Shown: positions 14,611-28,100, counted from the stretch's first letter. The stretch: 64,000 bases of DNA from Sipunculus nudus (GCA_026874595.1 CM049320.1:31344214-31408213); one strand, 5' to 3'. Numbers and translations: made by a program. The notes: a model not told the origin generated them from the sequence alone.

Positions 14611-16818
14611 TGGTATATTCTATAGTAGAATTGATTTTACACGAGAAATTGAACATTTAATGAACAACAAGGGAGTCATGGTCTAAATTTTGTCAGAATG
14701 GACATATATTAAACATAGCTGATAGTAGTGATAAATTGCTTAGATCTATATTAAATAATAATTTATATTATAAATTATAAACATAACAACACTTATGTGA
14801 ATTGAGTTATAATAAGTGTTACTGCTTAATGCCCTGTTTTTTTCTGTGTTGGAAGACATGTTTTTATAGGTAAACATAATGCTGGTCTGAACCATATTTT
14901 ATTTAAATCATGTCCTGAGAAGAAAAGTGTAATATACATAAATTTAACTGAACCAGGGTCAGGCATATGCTGTTTGAGAAATAAGATACAGATGCCAAAC
15001 TAAAATTAGCGCAATGGACACTGTGTTACTGTTATGTTATATTAGCTTCTTGATATAACTGAGATTCAAAATTCAAACGAAACTGCATTAAAGTATTGTG
15101 GCAATTATAGTATGACATCCAGAATTAAACCAAAATGTCTGGTTAAAATGAATCAGATGGCACAGGGAAATAACACCTCTACGTGTACATGTATAATACT
15201 CCTTTGTTAGAAGCCCGACAATTCAAGGAGCAAAGGAACAGTATGTTATTATGTTTATGAGAACAAAGTTTGTAATCTGACTGGATACAAAAATGTTACC
15301 TTGTTTATATCAGACTGATTCTTTTCTTTTAAAAGCAGTATATATGTCAACTAGTAGAAGTGCAAATTATATAACTGCCTTGAACTACAGACGAAAAGAA
15401 ACCTATGGAGACGCTAATACAATGAACGGTATTAAGAAGACAAAAGGAGACGGTCACAGCTGAAGAGTCGCAGGAACGCAGTTAGGCTCACCATATCGCC
15501 ACCTGTTAGACAGCAAAGGAACCAAAACAGAGGGGTTTCCCTGAGTGGTATCATACTGATTCCACTGAGTAGGAGAGACTTCATCTTGGTTACGCAATTT
15601 ACGCTACCATACAACTGATTAGAAATGTGAAGAGTAGATCTCAAGTCAGCAGTTACTAAATTAGATGTGACGATGTAAAATGACATATAATTTACGGTGC
15701 AATGAAAGGTAATCATTCTATTATATTGATTTATATTTGTTATAATTGATTTGAAACCAACATAGATATGACATTCCCAATATAAACATATAAACATCCG
15801 GTGTCATTGTCAGGACACTGTACGGAGGACCGTGTAATTGATACTCTGGTAGGGATACGGTAGTCTGAAGCCTGGTATACAGTGTTGGGTGAGTTTACTC
15901 AAATTACTATTAGTGTATCGGTTGTGTTGAAAGCTATACTATCATGGATATGGTTAATATTATCGTAATCTTTAGTTTTGTGCATATTGCTCTACAAAAC
16001 CATTCCTTAGTCCAAACAACATTTTGGTAACTTTAATCAGTTTTATATATTTAAATTTATCAGCATATCATACAGGAATTTGTAATTTAAAGTGTTTAGG
16101 AGAACTTGTATGTTTGATTAGAAACCAGTGAGTCTTAGTAAAAAGATTGTTTTGATAGAGTTATTTGTGTATAGAAGCTATTTATACTGGGTCTGCTGTG
16201 TTGACAGACAATATTTTATATAAGTGTTAATCATTATGACTAATTTGACAGTAGCTCTATATAATGCTGGTAAGATCCTTACTTTAGTTAAATTATATTC
16301 TGTTAAAAGCAGAGTACATAACTTAGTTAGTATATTATATAGGAAAAGTAAATCTCCATCAGAATATGAACATTCAATAATCAACTCTGTAGGGCGCCAT
16401 TGTAAATATATAATGGATTCTGATTACAGTGAGATTGAGTATGAACAGAAGTGATAAATTACTTGGATTTTTTATTATGCATTATTATAAAAAAAAAAGG
16501 TGCAGCGGGTTACTGGTAAATAGGTACATGTACGACTGCTTCCCTTCTGTTTTTTTTTTTTTTTTGAAGATTTGTTTGAAGGATTAATACAGTAGTACTT
16601 ATATATACAAAATGCCAACCAGATTCCTACTGTAAGAATAGTATGTTCTGTTTTGTCTATATATTTAATTTAGTACAATACATAGGATTTACATTTTTTT
16701 TTTATGAGAATTTGAATATTTAATGAGAGACCAGATAGCCAAATATAATAAATGTATTATAATGTGCATTTTAGGCCTCAAGTCTTAAAGTAAGAAAATT
16801 AGTTTTAGATTTGCATGA

Positions 16819-17795
16819 AATATTTATAAATTTAATGGGTTACGGAATTACAAAAGCGAGGTTACAGAACGAATGCTTTTGAAGGCATATTGAACATACA
16901 TAATATATCTTTGGTGGCTTTTTTATAAAACGATGTAGGAATCTTTAAAAAATCTAAACATATCTGATTAATAAAGCAAAAGTTTAATTTGCTGTGCATC
17001 ATCAGTGTTATCCTAGCAATCACCCTTCAAGAAACACCAAAGAATGATGAGTCTGTGGTGAGAAATGTATAATTGTAAATACACATGTTTTATATCTGAT
17101 TTAAGCCTAGGTAATTATGCAAGGTCAAACTCAAAGCTGTTTACTGGTATTTTTATAAGGTCAATTTGAATACATTACTATAAAAATAAGCAATTTCTTT
17201 AAATAATCATGGATAAGTCTTTCTTTATTCAAATCAAATGAAAGAAAATACAAGCTCCATAAGCACAAGTAGGATACTGTGTTAATCATTCCGTAACCTC
17301 AGCATACACTGCCATGAATTATTGTTATTATTATTTATTAAATATAACAATTTCGAGTGATTATATTTATTTGAAGCTTTTTAGGCATAAAAAGAAGATC
17401 TAAAACTGGAACCTTTAACCACTCCTTCTTGTGTTTTTATCCGTTTTTATCTTCTTTTTGGTTATGGAATGAGTGATAATAAGAGTATTATAATTAGTAT
17501 CAGACACGACCTTATCTTTGCCCCAGGGTTTGTAAAATTGAAAAAGAGATAGGTTATGTTCCTGGGATTAAATATGACAGGCAACAGGTTTTATATTATT
17601 GATTTAATAGATAATGGAGATGAGGAAATTTTACATATGCACACGTTTATTACAGTCTTTTTTTAAAGCATCAACTTCACAATTAAATATCTTGCAAGTT
17701 TTTCGAAATATGACTGATTTTTTAAAACATATCCTTATAGGAATATGTATAATGAAATTTCCATAAAATGAAATTTCCATGTTTATGTGTTATTA
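16819..17795. other. No gene seen; AT-rich spacer
   Basis: Single-copy looking AT-rich sequence between the satellite and a dispersed element. No open frame longer than about 50 codons with coding character and no repeat structure is evident. Confidence 0.6.
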
Positions 17796-20310
17796 GCTCA
17801 GCTGACTTTCAGTCATGCTGGGCTATAGCGATGGGTCTTTGTCCGTCGTCCTTCCGTCTGTCCGTCCGGACGGCCGTCCGGCCGTCCGGCCGGCCGTCCG
17901 TCCGTTAGCAGGGCACAAATCGTAACCGTAGGGGCTACGGCCATGAACCCTATGCAGTCTTAGAGGTTATAAAAAGATCTCCTTGCAAACCTGAAATTAG
18001 GTCACTGTGACCTATATTCTTGAAGTTATGGGGTGTGTTTGCACCCCTCAGAAATAACTCTTTGAGACAAAATTTTCATCCCAAACCTTCCATCTTTCAC
18101 ATACAGCTCACCTACCAACAGGAGAAGAACCATAATTTTTTTAGGTCAAAAGGTCAAAGGTCAAGGTCACAGGAGCCTCTTCTTTGAAAAGCCTGTGGAT
18201 GCATTTTAAGCTAACCCTTTCATCCCAATTCTTTGATCTTTCACATATGGCTCACCTGCTAAGTTGGAGAAGAATCCTATAGATTTTGAGGTCACAAGGT
18301 CAAAGGTCAGGGTCACAGGATCCACTTCTTTGAAAAGGTTGTGGACACATTTCAAGCTAGACTTTTCATTCCAAACCTTTCAGCACTGATATCGCTTCTC
18401 TGCCAACAGGGGAAAAGACCTGTTGATTTTGAGGTCAAAGGTCAAGGTCACAGCACCCACTTCTTGCATGGAGTCATTTTCAGGCAAACTTTTCAATCTG
18501 TACCTTCCATCTGTCATATATGACTTACCTACCAATAAGGGAAGAAGCCTATTGATGTTGAGGTCAAAAAGTCAAAGGTCAAGGTCACAATATTTAATTG
18601 TTCTAAATGCTTGTGAGCATATTTCAAGTGTAACTGTTCAACCCAAACCTTCAGTCTTTCACATATGCCACATCTATGCATCACTCAGTTTGACTCAAAC
18701 TTCATATTTATGGGTCTTTTTGCTTGAATAAATAACTTATTGATTTTGGGGTCAGCTGGTCAGCAGGTTAAAGGTTGCAGGTCAAAGTTATTCACCCATT
18801 GGTTGCCAAGTAATTACACCAGATTTAAGTGGTTAGTAGTTACCCATCATTTAGAAAGAATCCAGTTGATATATGGGCAAAAGGCCAAGGTCATAAGTCA
18901 GGGATGTTCACAATTACTTATTTTATAAGTAATAAAATTATTTCAAGTTATTAGCATAAATAAAAAGTCAGTACCTTAAATTTTGTCCAACTTTGGCAAT
19001 GGCACATTTTTTCCCTGTAAGCACTGTTGATTTAATTTTTTTTACAGCATATATACATATGGATTTGATCTGTTAAAATCTGAAATTTCAAAGGAATTGA
19101 TCATGAAGAGTAGCTTTTATTCAAGTTTTCATACACCATGTCAAGTGTTGTTTACATCTAGCCCACCCAGTATCACAGCCTTCACTTGCATTATGTAACC
19201 CACCCCAGGCAGCTTGCTTTGGCCCAGCTTGGCCACTACTAACAGGCTTTCACTCTGCCCTGCTACCCCCCCCCCCCCAGATGGTGCATTAACTAGATGA
19301 ATGTTATAATTTTCTGTATTTTCATTTATTCTTGGCTATGCTACATTTTAGATTTTGAATTGTACCACCAGGGTTACAATGATTAAAGTGCACATTTAAT
19401 TGTGTCCACAAAGTGGTGTATTGCTATGAAAGTGTGGATGTTTATCAGATAAGTAAATTCTTACTTCTGAAGAGTAAAAACTTCACCAGGTGTGAAATTG
19501 ACTATTAATTCGAGTAATTAATTATAGCCGAGATAGTAATTAGCACAATGATCTTGTTTGGCCCTCATTCAACCAACAGTGTGTATATTTTATTTGAAAA
19601 GATGTTTTTATTTGATCAAATTTACTGAATCTTTTATTTTATTTAGGTGAATAAAATTAATCATGTACTGAAAACTCCAATGTGCAACTTTTAAATAGTG
19701 ATTCAAGGAATAATCTTGTAGATGCCATGTTGTGGCATTATTTTCTTTTAATTTCAGTTTAAACATTTGTGATTTAAAAATAATAAAATATATGTGTATG
19801 CATAATATGACCCAATATGAGCTACTCTCTGGATATATGATGATTGCAACTATTGCAACAATTCTAATATTTTAACTTATAGTTTCAGTTTTTTTATTAC
19901 AAATTTATAAAACTTGTAAATAAAAAAAATGAATAAGATAAAAACTGTTAATGGAAAAAATTGATATGCTTAAAAGAATAGGCTTATATATAAACTTAAA
20001 TGCATTATTCCCTTGAAAGTGAAATAAATGTATTAGTCCAATCTGTCCACTTGCCTGTCCATCCGTATATTTTTCATATGCATCACAGTATCTCGACACT
20101 TTTACTGTTTTTCTTCATGACAGTCTTGTCAGAGTATTAGTTTGCAATCATACATTTAGAACTTTACAATAACCAAGTAGGAGGGCCCCTTTCCTCTTAG
20201 GTTCTCATATGCTTATATAAATGAAAAACATTACAATAGAATATTTTGCATATTTTGCATTTGCAAAAATTTCAAACTTCAGCTGAGCGCCGTGACCCAT
20301 GGGTCCCTTG
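17796..20310 (+). mobile_element. Helentron/pearl-like non-autonomous element 1
   Basis: Head GCTCAGCTGACTTTCAGTC at 17796 is followed by a GTCCGTC-rich tract (17838-17905). The tail carries the inverted motif TTCAGCTGAGC, then palindrome GACCCATGGGTC (20294-20305) and CCTTG. Between them is an imperfect tandem array of roughly 130-145 bp modules (about 18040-18780), each ending in direct AGGTCA repeats. Subterminal inverted repeats, an internal tandem array and a 3' hairpin resemble HINE/pearl elements of bivalves; that assignment is inference. About 18930-20280 is AT-rich with no recognisable content and may be part of the element or a separate insertion. Confidence 0.7.
18040..18780 (+). 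repeat. ~130-145 bp tandem modules with AGGTCA repeats
   Basis: Successive modules contain CTTTCACATA, then CTCACCTACC-like text, then strings such as AGGTCAAAGGTCAAGGTCAC (near 18144, 18290, 18431 and 18561). About five modules are recognisable and they differ by point changes and small indels. Plus-strand ORFs running through them are repeat-derived. Confidence 0.8.
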
Positions 20311-21119
20311 TTTAAGTCTGGTGTATACCACTATTTTTCTGTTTAATATAATATATTCAGATCTGTTTTGAATATGAGGGTTTCATTATTTTTTTCATCT
20401 GATAAAATAATAGAACTTGTTAAATACACTTCTATTTTGTTTTTTCTGATTCTCTCTTGTTTTATTTGAAATAATAAGTGGAAATAAAGCATCATATATG
20501 TGAATTAGGTGTTTCATGGCAATAACAAGTACATACAGATCAGGGAATTTTATGAGAATAGACCTTGGGTAAAGGTTTAAATTAGCTGAAAGGATCAGGT
20601 TTGACTGGCCATAGAGGAACAAAAAATGAAATTAAACCAGTGTTGGAGGCCTCAGCATTAGAAAGACATAAAGTATCATTCAGGAAAAAATGGTTACTGT
20701 AAAAATTGGATTTAATGAGTTATACCAGGTTTTATTTCAGTAAACTACACGTTTTTCCAAATTCCTGGATATTCCAAATCTTTACCTAGTTTGCTATGAA
20801 ATATGCGTCCTTGCTCAGCTAATTTGTAATATAACCGAACCATTTTTTAACATAAACAGCTCCACAAAATTATCTTTCTAAACATACCAAAATGGAAATA
20901 ATTGAATAAAAATTAACTGTATGAGAGTATAAAAATATAGTACATGTCCCTGCTGATCCATACACCAGTAAGCTACAGTGGCCCACTGTGTTACACTGAG
21001 TGAGAAACCTGATACCTCTGCTGTGGTGATAACAGACCAGCGCTATACACTGCTACACAAGCAGCTCACTCAAGTCATTAAGTGGCCGTACTGGTAACTG
21101 CTGTGTACAATTATCATTG
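20311..21119. other. No gene seen
   Basis: AT-rich sequence with no repeat or coding signal that I can support. Confidence 0.5.
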
Positions 21120-21670
21120 TGGCAGTAGGCAAACGTTTGTCAGTGAATGAAGAACAAGTATTATGGGACGTGTAGTAATATCTTTCTTAGTGAACGAGGT
21201 ACAGGTATTATGGTAGGAGTAGGCATATCTCTATCAGTGAATGAGGTGAAAGTATCATGAAAGGCGTAGGCATATCTCTGTCAGTGAATGAGGTATAAGT
21301 ATCATGGTGGGAGTAGGCATATCTCTGTCAGTGAATGAGGTACAAGTATCATGGTGGGAGTAGGCATATCTCTGTCAGTGAATGAGGTACAAGTATCATG
21401 GTAGGGGTAGGCATATCTCTGTCAGTGAATGAGGTACAAGTATCATGGTAGGAGTAGGAATATCTCTGTCAGTGATCGAGGTACAATCATCATTTTGGCC
21501 GTAGGCAAACCTTTGTCAGTGAATGAGGTACAAGTGTCAAAGTGGGAGTTAGCATATCTCTGTCAGTGAATGAGGTGAAAGTATCATGAAAGGCGTAGGC
21601 ATATCTCTGTCAGTGAATGAAGTACAAGCATCATGTTGGGAGTAGGGATAAATCTGTCAGTGCCTGAGGA
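21120..21670. repeat. 47-bp minisatellite, ~12 copies
   Basis: The motif CTGTCAGTGAATGAGGTACA, followed by AGTATCATGGTGGGAGTAGG and CATATCT, recurs about every 47 bp. The first and last copies are the most diverged; the central copies are nearly identical. Confidence 0.9.
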
Positions 21671-22249
21671 GCAAGTATAAGGCAGGAGTTGCGGACACAA
21701 GGTCATCTGAAATGTCTTGAGTTTGGTGTTCCCTGTGATGTGTCTTTTGGTCCAATCCTACTTGAACATCTTGGACACGACAAAAGTGGCGTACACGCCG
21801 CTCATGTACATTTTAGCATCGAGTGACAGCTGTATCGAGTGAGACGTTACTTTTTGTACTAGGCTATATAAAGGCTGTCAGTTTCATTTAGCTCTAATTT
21901 TCGAAAAAGTTCCTTTTTTATGGGTCTTTTAGAGGGGCCACAGGTATGTGAAAGCTATAAGTGACTCCGAGCCAAGTACTATCTTCTGCAATGGACATTT
22001 ATTTTCTATTAATCCAATCCCATTGGTCCATTTGATGCTAATAATCAGACTCATGATAGGTCTTTATAAAGCTGTCTCGCAGCTGTTCATCTATTTTTCC
22101 TGTCAGACAGATACTCCCTGAGGTGAGTATGGTTCTTGGCTTAAAGGTGTGCCAGGTTGAATGGTTTTTATCTGAATCTTGGGATGCGTTAGACATGTAC
22201 AGCAGCAGTAAGAAGTTAATTAAGGAAATCCGTAGGTGCTAGGCATACC

Positions 22250-22580
22250 TCTGCTTGCCCCGCTTCGATTCTCAGTAGCTCGAAGGTGGATCCGTCGAAA
22301 CTCAATGTATTGGTTATGTCCGACAAGGTCTAAAATTCCTTCCCTATGCCGTAGAAAGTGATTCTTCTGTCCAAGAAGCCAGAAAAGAAAGTGTTCTCTG
22401 CTTTGGTTGTAATCTTTGTTCTGGCGTCACCTGATTTGCCGATTAGATCCCTGACTGAATTTATCGGAAAGTATACAAAATAATGGGTCTTGCATGTTGG
22501 AGGGACGCAGGCTGAGGGTTCTCTCCGTGCCGTTTATGGGAGTTTTGATCATGCGTAACCTCGTGAATGCTCCCTTTATC
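22250..22580 (+). repeat. Dispersed repeat X, copy 1
   Basis: Similar over about 280 bp to 43310-43585: shared blocks include CTCAATGT, ATTCCTTCCC, GTTCTGGCGTCACCTGATT and TTCTCTCCGTGCCGTTTATG. The start holds a tRNA B-box-like GCTTCGATTCTC, so a decayed SINE is possible. The class is unknown. Confidence 0.7.
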
Positions 22581-23614
22581 AACGTTTATGATAGGACAGA
22601 TGATATAACCTATGCAAATTATTTATTCCCCTCGTTACATCAAAACGACAGAAAGCGCACTTGTCAGATAGGCCAGCTTTCCAAGCACGCTGCTGAAAAC
22701 TAGGGGACAGACATTTCTTTTCGGTGGACACATGATTGAGCCTATTTGCTAGTGGAAACTGTGACACACAACACGAATTTATATTTACATATCAATGATG
22801 TTCGTTAGATCATATCATATATATAGTAAAAAATCATATCATTTCCGGCTGTTTTTCTTCTGTTTGGACAACAATCTCCGTTTTCTCAGCGGCAATTGGG
22901 AAAAATTAAACAAAGGTACGAACCCCGGTGATCACTGTAGATATTTTGTACCGGATTACCAAGAACTGTACTCCCTGATCATGTCAGCAAGATTTGGGGG
23001 TTGTAACCCATGGGGAGTTGGAAAGTGAAGCGAATTGGTATAATCAATACGTGAAGACTAAAGGGCTTGCAACACATTTTTGCTTGACATATCAGTGATA
23101 TGTCGTCGGACCCTCCAATGGGCCTAATTTGGTTATAAAATGACAGACTTGATGTACAAGACATCTCTCTTGTGTGGCCTCCAGATTCTCAACTTTATTA
23201 GCTGGTAAGTAAATGACTTTTCCGAGTGACAGATCATATGCACTTGCCGATTATTGGGGTGTAAGATGATAAAAGACGCACAGGAAGAAGGCACAGTAGT
23301 TGAACTGAGAGACATTCACAATAATGTTAACCAGAGGTTTTAGGTAATGGCAGCAATAATTAACCAGCTGTTCTCTCTGCATTTGTGACACTGCTACATT
23401 GATCGACTAAACTCCATTCGATATATATAGTTATATCAACATGTGTTATTTTTTTATGATGAAACAGAAATAAGGCACCAGGTGTTGTTGGCATAATTAA
23501 ATGATTATGGCCAGGACTTGTAAACAGTGTGAGGTTTGTTATCTGTTTCAATCGCACAATAGGTATATAACTTGCATGTTCACATCGTTTATATAGCAGG
23601 TTAACACCCACACA

Positions 23615-23617
<3 letters not shown>

Positions 23618-23669
<52 letters not shown>
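23618..23669. repeat. (AT)n microsatellite
   Basis: About 26 uninterrupted AT dinucleotides. Overlapping ORFs are artefacts of the repeat. Confidence 0.97.
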
Positions 23670-23672
<3 letters not shown>

Positions 23673-23720
23673 CAAGCGACCGTCAATCGTAAGGTCATGG
23701 GTTCGATTCCCATGGGCAGT
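23670..23720 (+). mobile_element. tRNA-derived SINE fragment
   Basis: GGGTTCGATTCCC (about 23699-23711) is a consensus RNA polymerase III B box inside a tRNA-like arm (ATGGGTTCGATTCCCAT). The A-box side is replaced by the (AT)n tract, so this is a truncated SINE head rather than a tRNA gene. Confidence 0.6.
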
Positions 23721-23787
23721 GAACCGACTTTTCTGTGTATTCATGTTCCATTTCTTTGTACAACGAACCAGCATGGCTATTCATTCA

Positions 23788-23790
<3 letters not shown>

Positions 23791-23827
<37 letters not shown>
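23791..23827. repeat. (TC)n microsatellite
   Basis: Uninterrupted TC dinucleotides, followed shortly by a short AT-rich simple repeat. Confidence 0.96.
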
Positions 23828-23831
<4 letters not shown>

Positions 23832-24159
23832 TATATATATTTATATATATATATTAGAAACTACCAGTATTTACATTAAAATCTTTAACAAAGTGCGAGG
23901 TATGTCTTAGTGTAAATTTAATTAATTGACTGTGTCTAAATCTGCCACTGATAAAATGTATTTGCCAGGGAATGAATGCGAAGGTAGAGTACTACGTTTA
24001 GCATCAAAATTTATCATTTTAACCCTGCACGATGCGAGGGTTATTGTTTTCACTCGATTCTATGTGTGCGTCCGCATGATATGTAAAGAAAGGTATCACG
24101 GATGTAATTGAAATTTATTATCTAGGTTAGCTTTGTAAAAACACCCCAAGAAGTTTAAT

Positions 24160-24360
24160 TTAGGTGTAAGTTGCAGCCTAAATGATCCCGGAATGAGCGT
24201 TTTATGTAGTTTTATAACATATATGTTTACACTAGGAAATAAAATGTGACCATAGGGCCATCAGTGGAGAGTATGTCATGACATCTCAGTGGAAAATGAC
24301 GTTACGGACCGCGACGTTCTTCTTAAAGGGGTCATGGGGGCATGGTTGTTGTTCGTTGTG
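24160..24360 (+). repeat. Dispersed repeat Y, copy 1
   Basis: Shares ordered blocks with 44620-44820: AGTTTTATAACAT, TGTTTACACTA, AATGTGACCATA, ACAATGACGTTA-like, GCGACGTT and GCATGGTTGTTGTTCGTTG. A third, reverse-oriented copy lies at 51170-51310. The class is unknown. Confidence 0.75.
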
Positions 24361-25008
24361 TTTAAAGTTCAGGGCAGGAGCACCATGATGTCCAGGGTGT
24401 TTTTCAAAATATTTTCAATTAAACAGTTCCAAGGAAAAACACAGGTTTAATTGAGATTCCATGGCACTAACTTTGAACGCTACGTTTCGCGCAGGGTTTG
24501 CTTCCCCATAACGGACCTTTTTTAATTTAACACCGAAATACTCGCAGCTGGCTGAGTATGGTATTTTTTACCCAGTAAGTATATTTTGACCTTTAAACAG
24601 ACTGTTAACTAAGCAGCTCACGTCGACCGTTGGTATGAAATAAAACCGTTTGTAACATTCCTCTTCCAAATTGAAGTTACGCCTTCTTTGGTTACAGAAA
24701 TATTAATATATCAAAATTATGCCATGCAATATGATGAAGAAAAAATACCGGGTATTCACTTCTGGGGCGTACTGGCATAACTGAGTACCCAAACATTTAG
24801 CATGCGACCATCACAGCATCTAACATTTTAAAACCCTGCTGGTGTGTTTATTTTATCCACCTGAGAACATTATCCACGGCTCACATGGATGTTCTAAATG
24901 GTGATTCCATGTCAGCGCCAATATCCGTTATATTACTTTATACGAGTACCATGTATTCTGGTCGCCCATTGACGTGGGATGAATTATACTTGCATGGTGT
25001 CTTTTCAG
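24361..25008 (+). promoter_or_regulatory. Upstream region of gene A
   Basis: No coding exon is seen. It should contain the gene A promoter or an intron behind a non-coding first exon: GTCTTTTCAG at 24999-25008 looks like a splice acceptor, and gene B has a matching GTCTTTACAG at the same place relative to its start codon. Confidence 0.4.
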
Positions 25009-25143
25009 ATTCTTCCATTGAGATTCATTGTGGGTCTTGGTGTTCATCGAGCTAAAAGATGGCGTTTCGATTTCGCATAGCCATGGCGTTGTTTGTGTCG
25101 CTCCTGCTTATATCTTTGTTGTTGTTTTCGAAGTGGAAAGCAG
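25009..25143 (+). CDS. Gene A exon 1: start codon and membrane anchor
   Basis: A probable acceptor precedes 25009; ATG is at 25059. The 85 coding bases encode 28 residues plus one base and end at donor CAG|GTAGGA. The peptide begins with MAFRFRIA and continues with Leu/Ile/Val/Phe-rich sequence, then KWK. Gene B exon 1 has the same coding length and the same RFRIA, which fixes the start. Confidence 0.8.
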
Positions 25144-28100
25144 GTAGGACACACTTACTTGATCATTATTACAAATTTGATTCATAGGCCGATGTAAACT
25201 GAGAAGGTAGCTGGTAAATCTTTTCTGTTTTCAATAAAAACGCCTTTTCGGGGGCTTAAGAAGAGATAGAAGAGATTTTGGAGTTTCCCTAAATATAAAA
25301 AAATGTTACAAAGTCAGTTGAAGTTGGATATACTGATCAACAATTATGAACATCGTTAAAAAACCCGTGAATTTTTCCTCTTTATAGTTATATTTTCATT
25401 ACAAAAATTCTGGGGATGTAAAAAAAAATAACTAAACAACAATTAGAAATGCTCTTAATTCAAAATCCTCTAAATTCTTATGCCACGAATTTTCTGAACC
25501 AATTCTTGTTTTAATGTAGTATGTCTGAACTAAAGTGACAGATGTTGTATAGCTGAAATGTATGTAAGTATATTATAATGCGTATATTTTACAGTGTCAT
25601 TTTGTTTATATTTTAGATCCGATGAAAGGTATGCTTCCTCAGAAGATTTCAGTTGGTCGTCCAGGTAAGGTGTCCTACAGTAATTGATTTTCATTCAGTT
25701 GGGTTTCCCTGGTTTAAAATTGTCTGGCTTCGTTTTAGAAAATATATGGGCATTTTGCTAAGAAAAGTCTCATACATAATTTTAATCCACATCAAGTTAC
25801 ATGTCAACAAAGGTGTATTGCAAACCCTTAACAATATTAGTAATATATCAAATAAAGCACATTTTTGTTTAGGCAAATATTTATCTTTAAATATAATTTA
25901 AGTAATTTCTAAAAATAGGACAAGGGGCGAAAGATAAAATTCGTAATATTTCTATTCCTTCTCACCTTACTACATAAGCTGAGGCGGTTGTAAGTTATTA
26001 CAACTGGCCTCATTTACGTATCAACTATATAAAATAAAAGTTTTTTTTTTGCGTTTTTCAGTTGGTCAAAGTGGTTTTTTAATATCGAGCTTCGTGTAAA
26101 AATATAATTGTGCATTAATATAGAAAAATGCAAATTCATCACATTAATCTACAATAAATGACAAGTTTTCCCGTTAATGCAATCACTTATCTTGCTAATC
26201 CTTCAAAGATTTCCCCGTATGGTAAATCTGTTATTGAAAAAAATGGCCTTATGGTGAAGTAATAAACAACCAATTGCAAAAAAAAAAACATGATTGAACT
26301 AACTTCGGTGGTCATGGGGAAGAGGATTTAAAGCCGGGATATTTATAATTAATAATATAATTAAGGCTTCTCATCAATGCAAAACTTACATAAAAATGTT
26401 GTAATAAAGGCGCACCGTAAAATTATTGTTGAAAATTAGGCCAACGAGCGAAAGCCTCGATTCCTTCTAAGATTATCTAATCTTTTCAGTCTGATTTAGG
26501 ATAATACAATTGGTTAAGTTTAGTGAGCAAATGATGATCAACGAAATTCAAAGAAAGATTATACATTATTTTTATATCAATTTTAAAAAAAAAATCTGGG
26601 GGGGGGGAATCTATTTATCAAGTAATTAATATATTCTTATGTGTATGTAATTTAAAGTTGATTTTTGTTTAAACTTTAGATATTAAGAAAACAATTCCTA
26701 CGAAGATTCCATTTGGCAGTGGAGGTTTGATTTTATTCTAAAACTTAATATCCACGGATTTGTGCTTCGTGATTTATCAAGTGTTTCTCCTTGTTAGGCT
26801 ATGATTGCTTTATGCTTGTGAAAGGTTTCATCATATAAATCAATGTCAGCGAAAATGTGTTGAGAGGCTCCAAAAAATATGTTATATAAACGTTTCTCGT
26901 TCATGCAAACACTTGTAAAAAATTATTGTGATTTGCATAATCTTGTCATTGTTGAAAATAAAGACAGAAAAAAAAGAAAAATCATAAAATTTCGATCAAT
27001 TCTAACCCTATGGAATAGATATATCTGCTTTAAAGTAGCAATATTGGTTTAATTCAGGTATAATGGTATATAATTGTTGAAAAATAGAATAACGAGCAAA
27101 AGAATAAAAGTCAGAACATTTCTATTCCTGTTATCATTATCCCCATTGATTATTTTGTCATGAAATACAATTTTATTTATGGATACGAAAATGATTAAAA
27201 AAGAAATATAATTAACTGGTTATTTATAATTCGTGTAATTTTTTCTTATGCGTATAATTTTAAGTAGTATTTTGGGCATGTTTCAAATGAGATGCAAGGT
27301 GTGCTTCCTAGGAAGAGTTCAGTTGGTAGTCAAGGTTAGGTTTCATTGACTAAGCGATTATCCACTCGGTTGGTTTTACGTTGTTTATAAACGTTGTCTT
27401 CTGTGTCAGAATTTACATGGGCATTGAAGTAGCAAAGGCTAATTCATCACTTAAATCCACTATACGTTACAAGTTAACTAAACTGTATTGAAAAGCTTAC
27501 AAATGATAGCATTTTACTATATAAAGTGGGTCTCCCGTTAATGAAAACACCAATCTAGAACTACTGTAATTAGGGGAAGCTTCATGTATTGGCTACTGAC
27601 AAATAGGACGACTAGCTAAGAAAATAAACAATGTTTCTCGTCCTTCTAAACAGATCCCCTCAACTTTCCTTTATAAGGTTATAATATTAGAGTGAAGTAC
27701 CGGTATGTAAAGAGACATATTGAACAACCAAATACAAATTGAAGATAAATTGTTCGCAGAGTTATCGAAAAAAAATAACTATATAATTATATCGTAATGC
27801 GTATGATTTAAAATAGCATTAACTTTTGTTGTAGATCAGAGGAAAGGTCTGTTCCTCGAAAGGTTTAAGTTGGCAGCACACCTTAAAAAGTTTCCTTAAA
27901 AAATGAACATATAACTTCTTATAAAGGATAATTCTTTCTTTTTATAATAATTGAAATGTTAACAGAAAAAAATAATATTCGTCAGGAAATCACTGCATAC
28001 AATTAAGAATAGTATTTGTTTATGTTTAAGACTAAAGGAAAGGTTTGCCTTCTAAAACAATTTCATTTGGTAGTCAAGGTTAAGTTTCCTTCAGTATAAC

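Larger units (their letters stand above)
1..16818. repeat. Nested satellite array, ~5.57-kb units
   Basis: Three head-to-tail units are visible: 1-5569, 5570-11135 and 11136-16706. A partial fourth starts at 16707 and loses similarity by about 16818. The landmark AGAATTTGAATATTAAATGA recurs at 1, 5570 and 11136 (one base changed at 16707). Copies are nearly identical apart from scattered substitutions and homopolymer changes. The left end is cut by the window, so the array is longer. No credible gene lies inside; short ORFs repeat only because the units repeat. Confidence 0.96.

Noticed and set aside
1-16706. CRISPR-like array
   Set aside because: Repeat units are hundreds to thousands of bases with no short unique spacers.
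23360-23713. 117-codon frame beginning MGIEPMTLRLT
   Set aside because: It is the antisense of a tRNA-derived SINE head followed by (AT)n; this peptide is a common SINE artefact.
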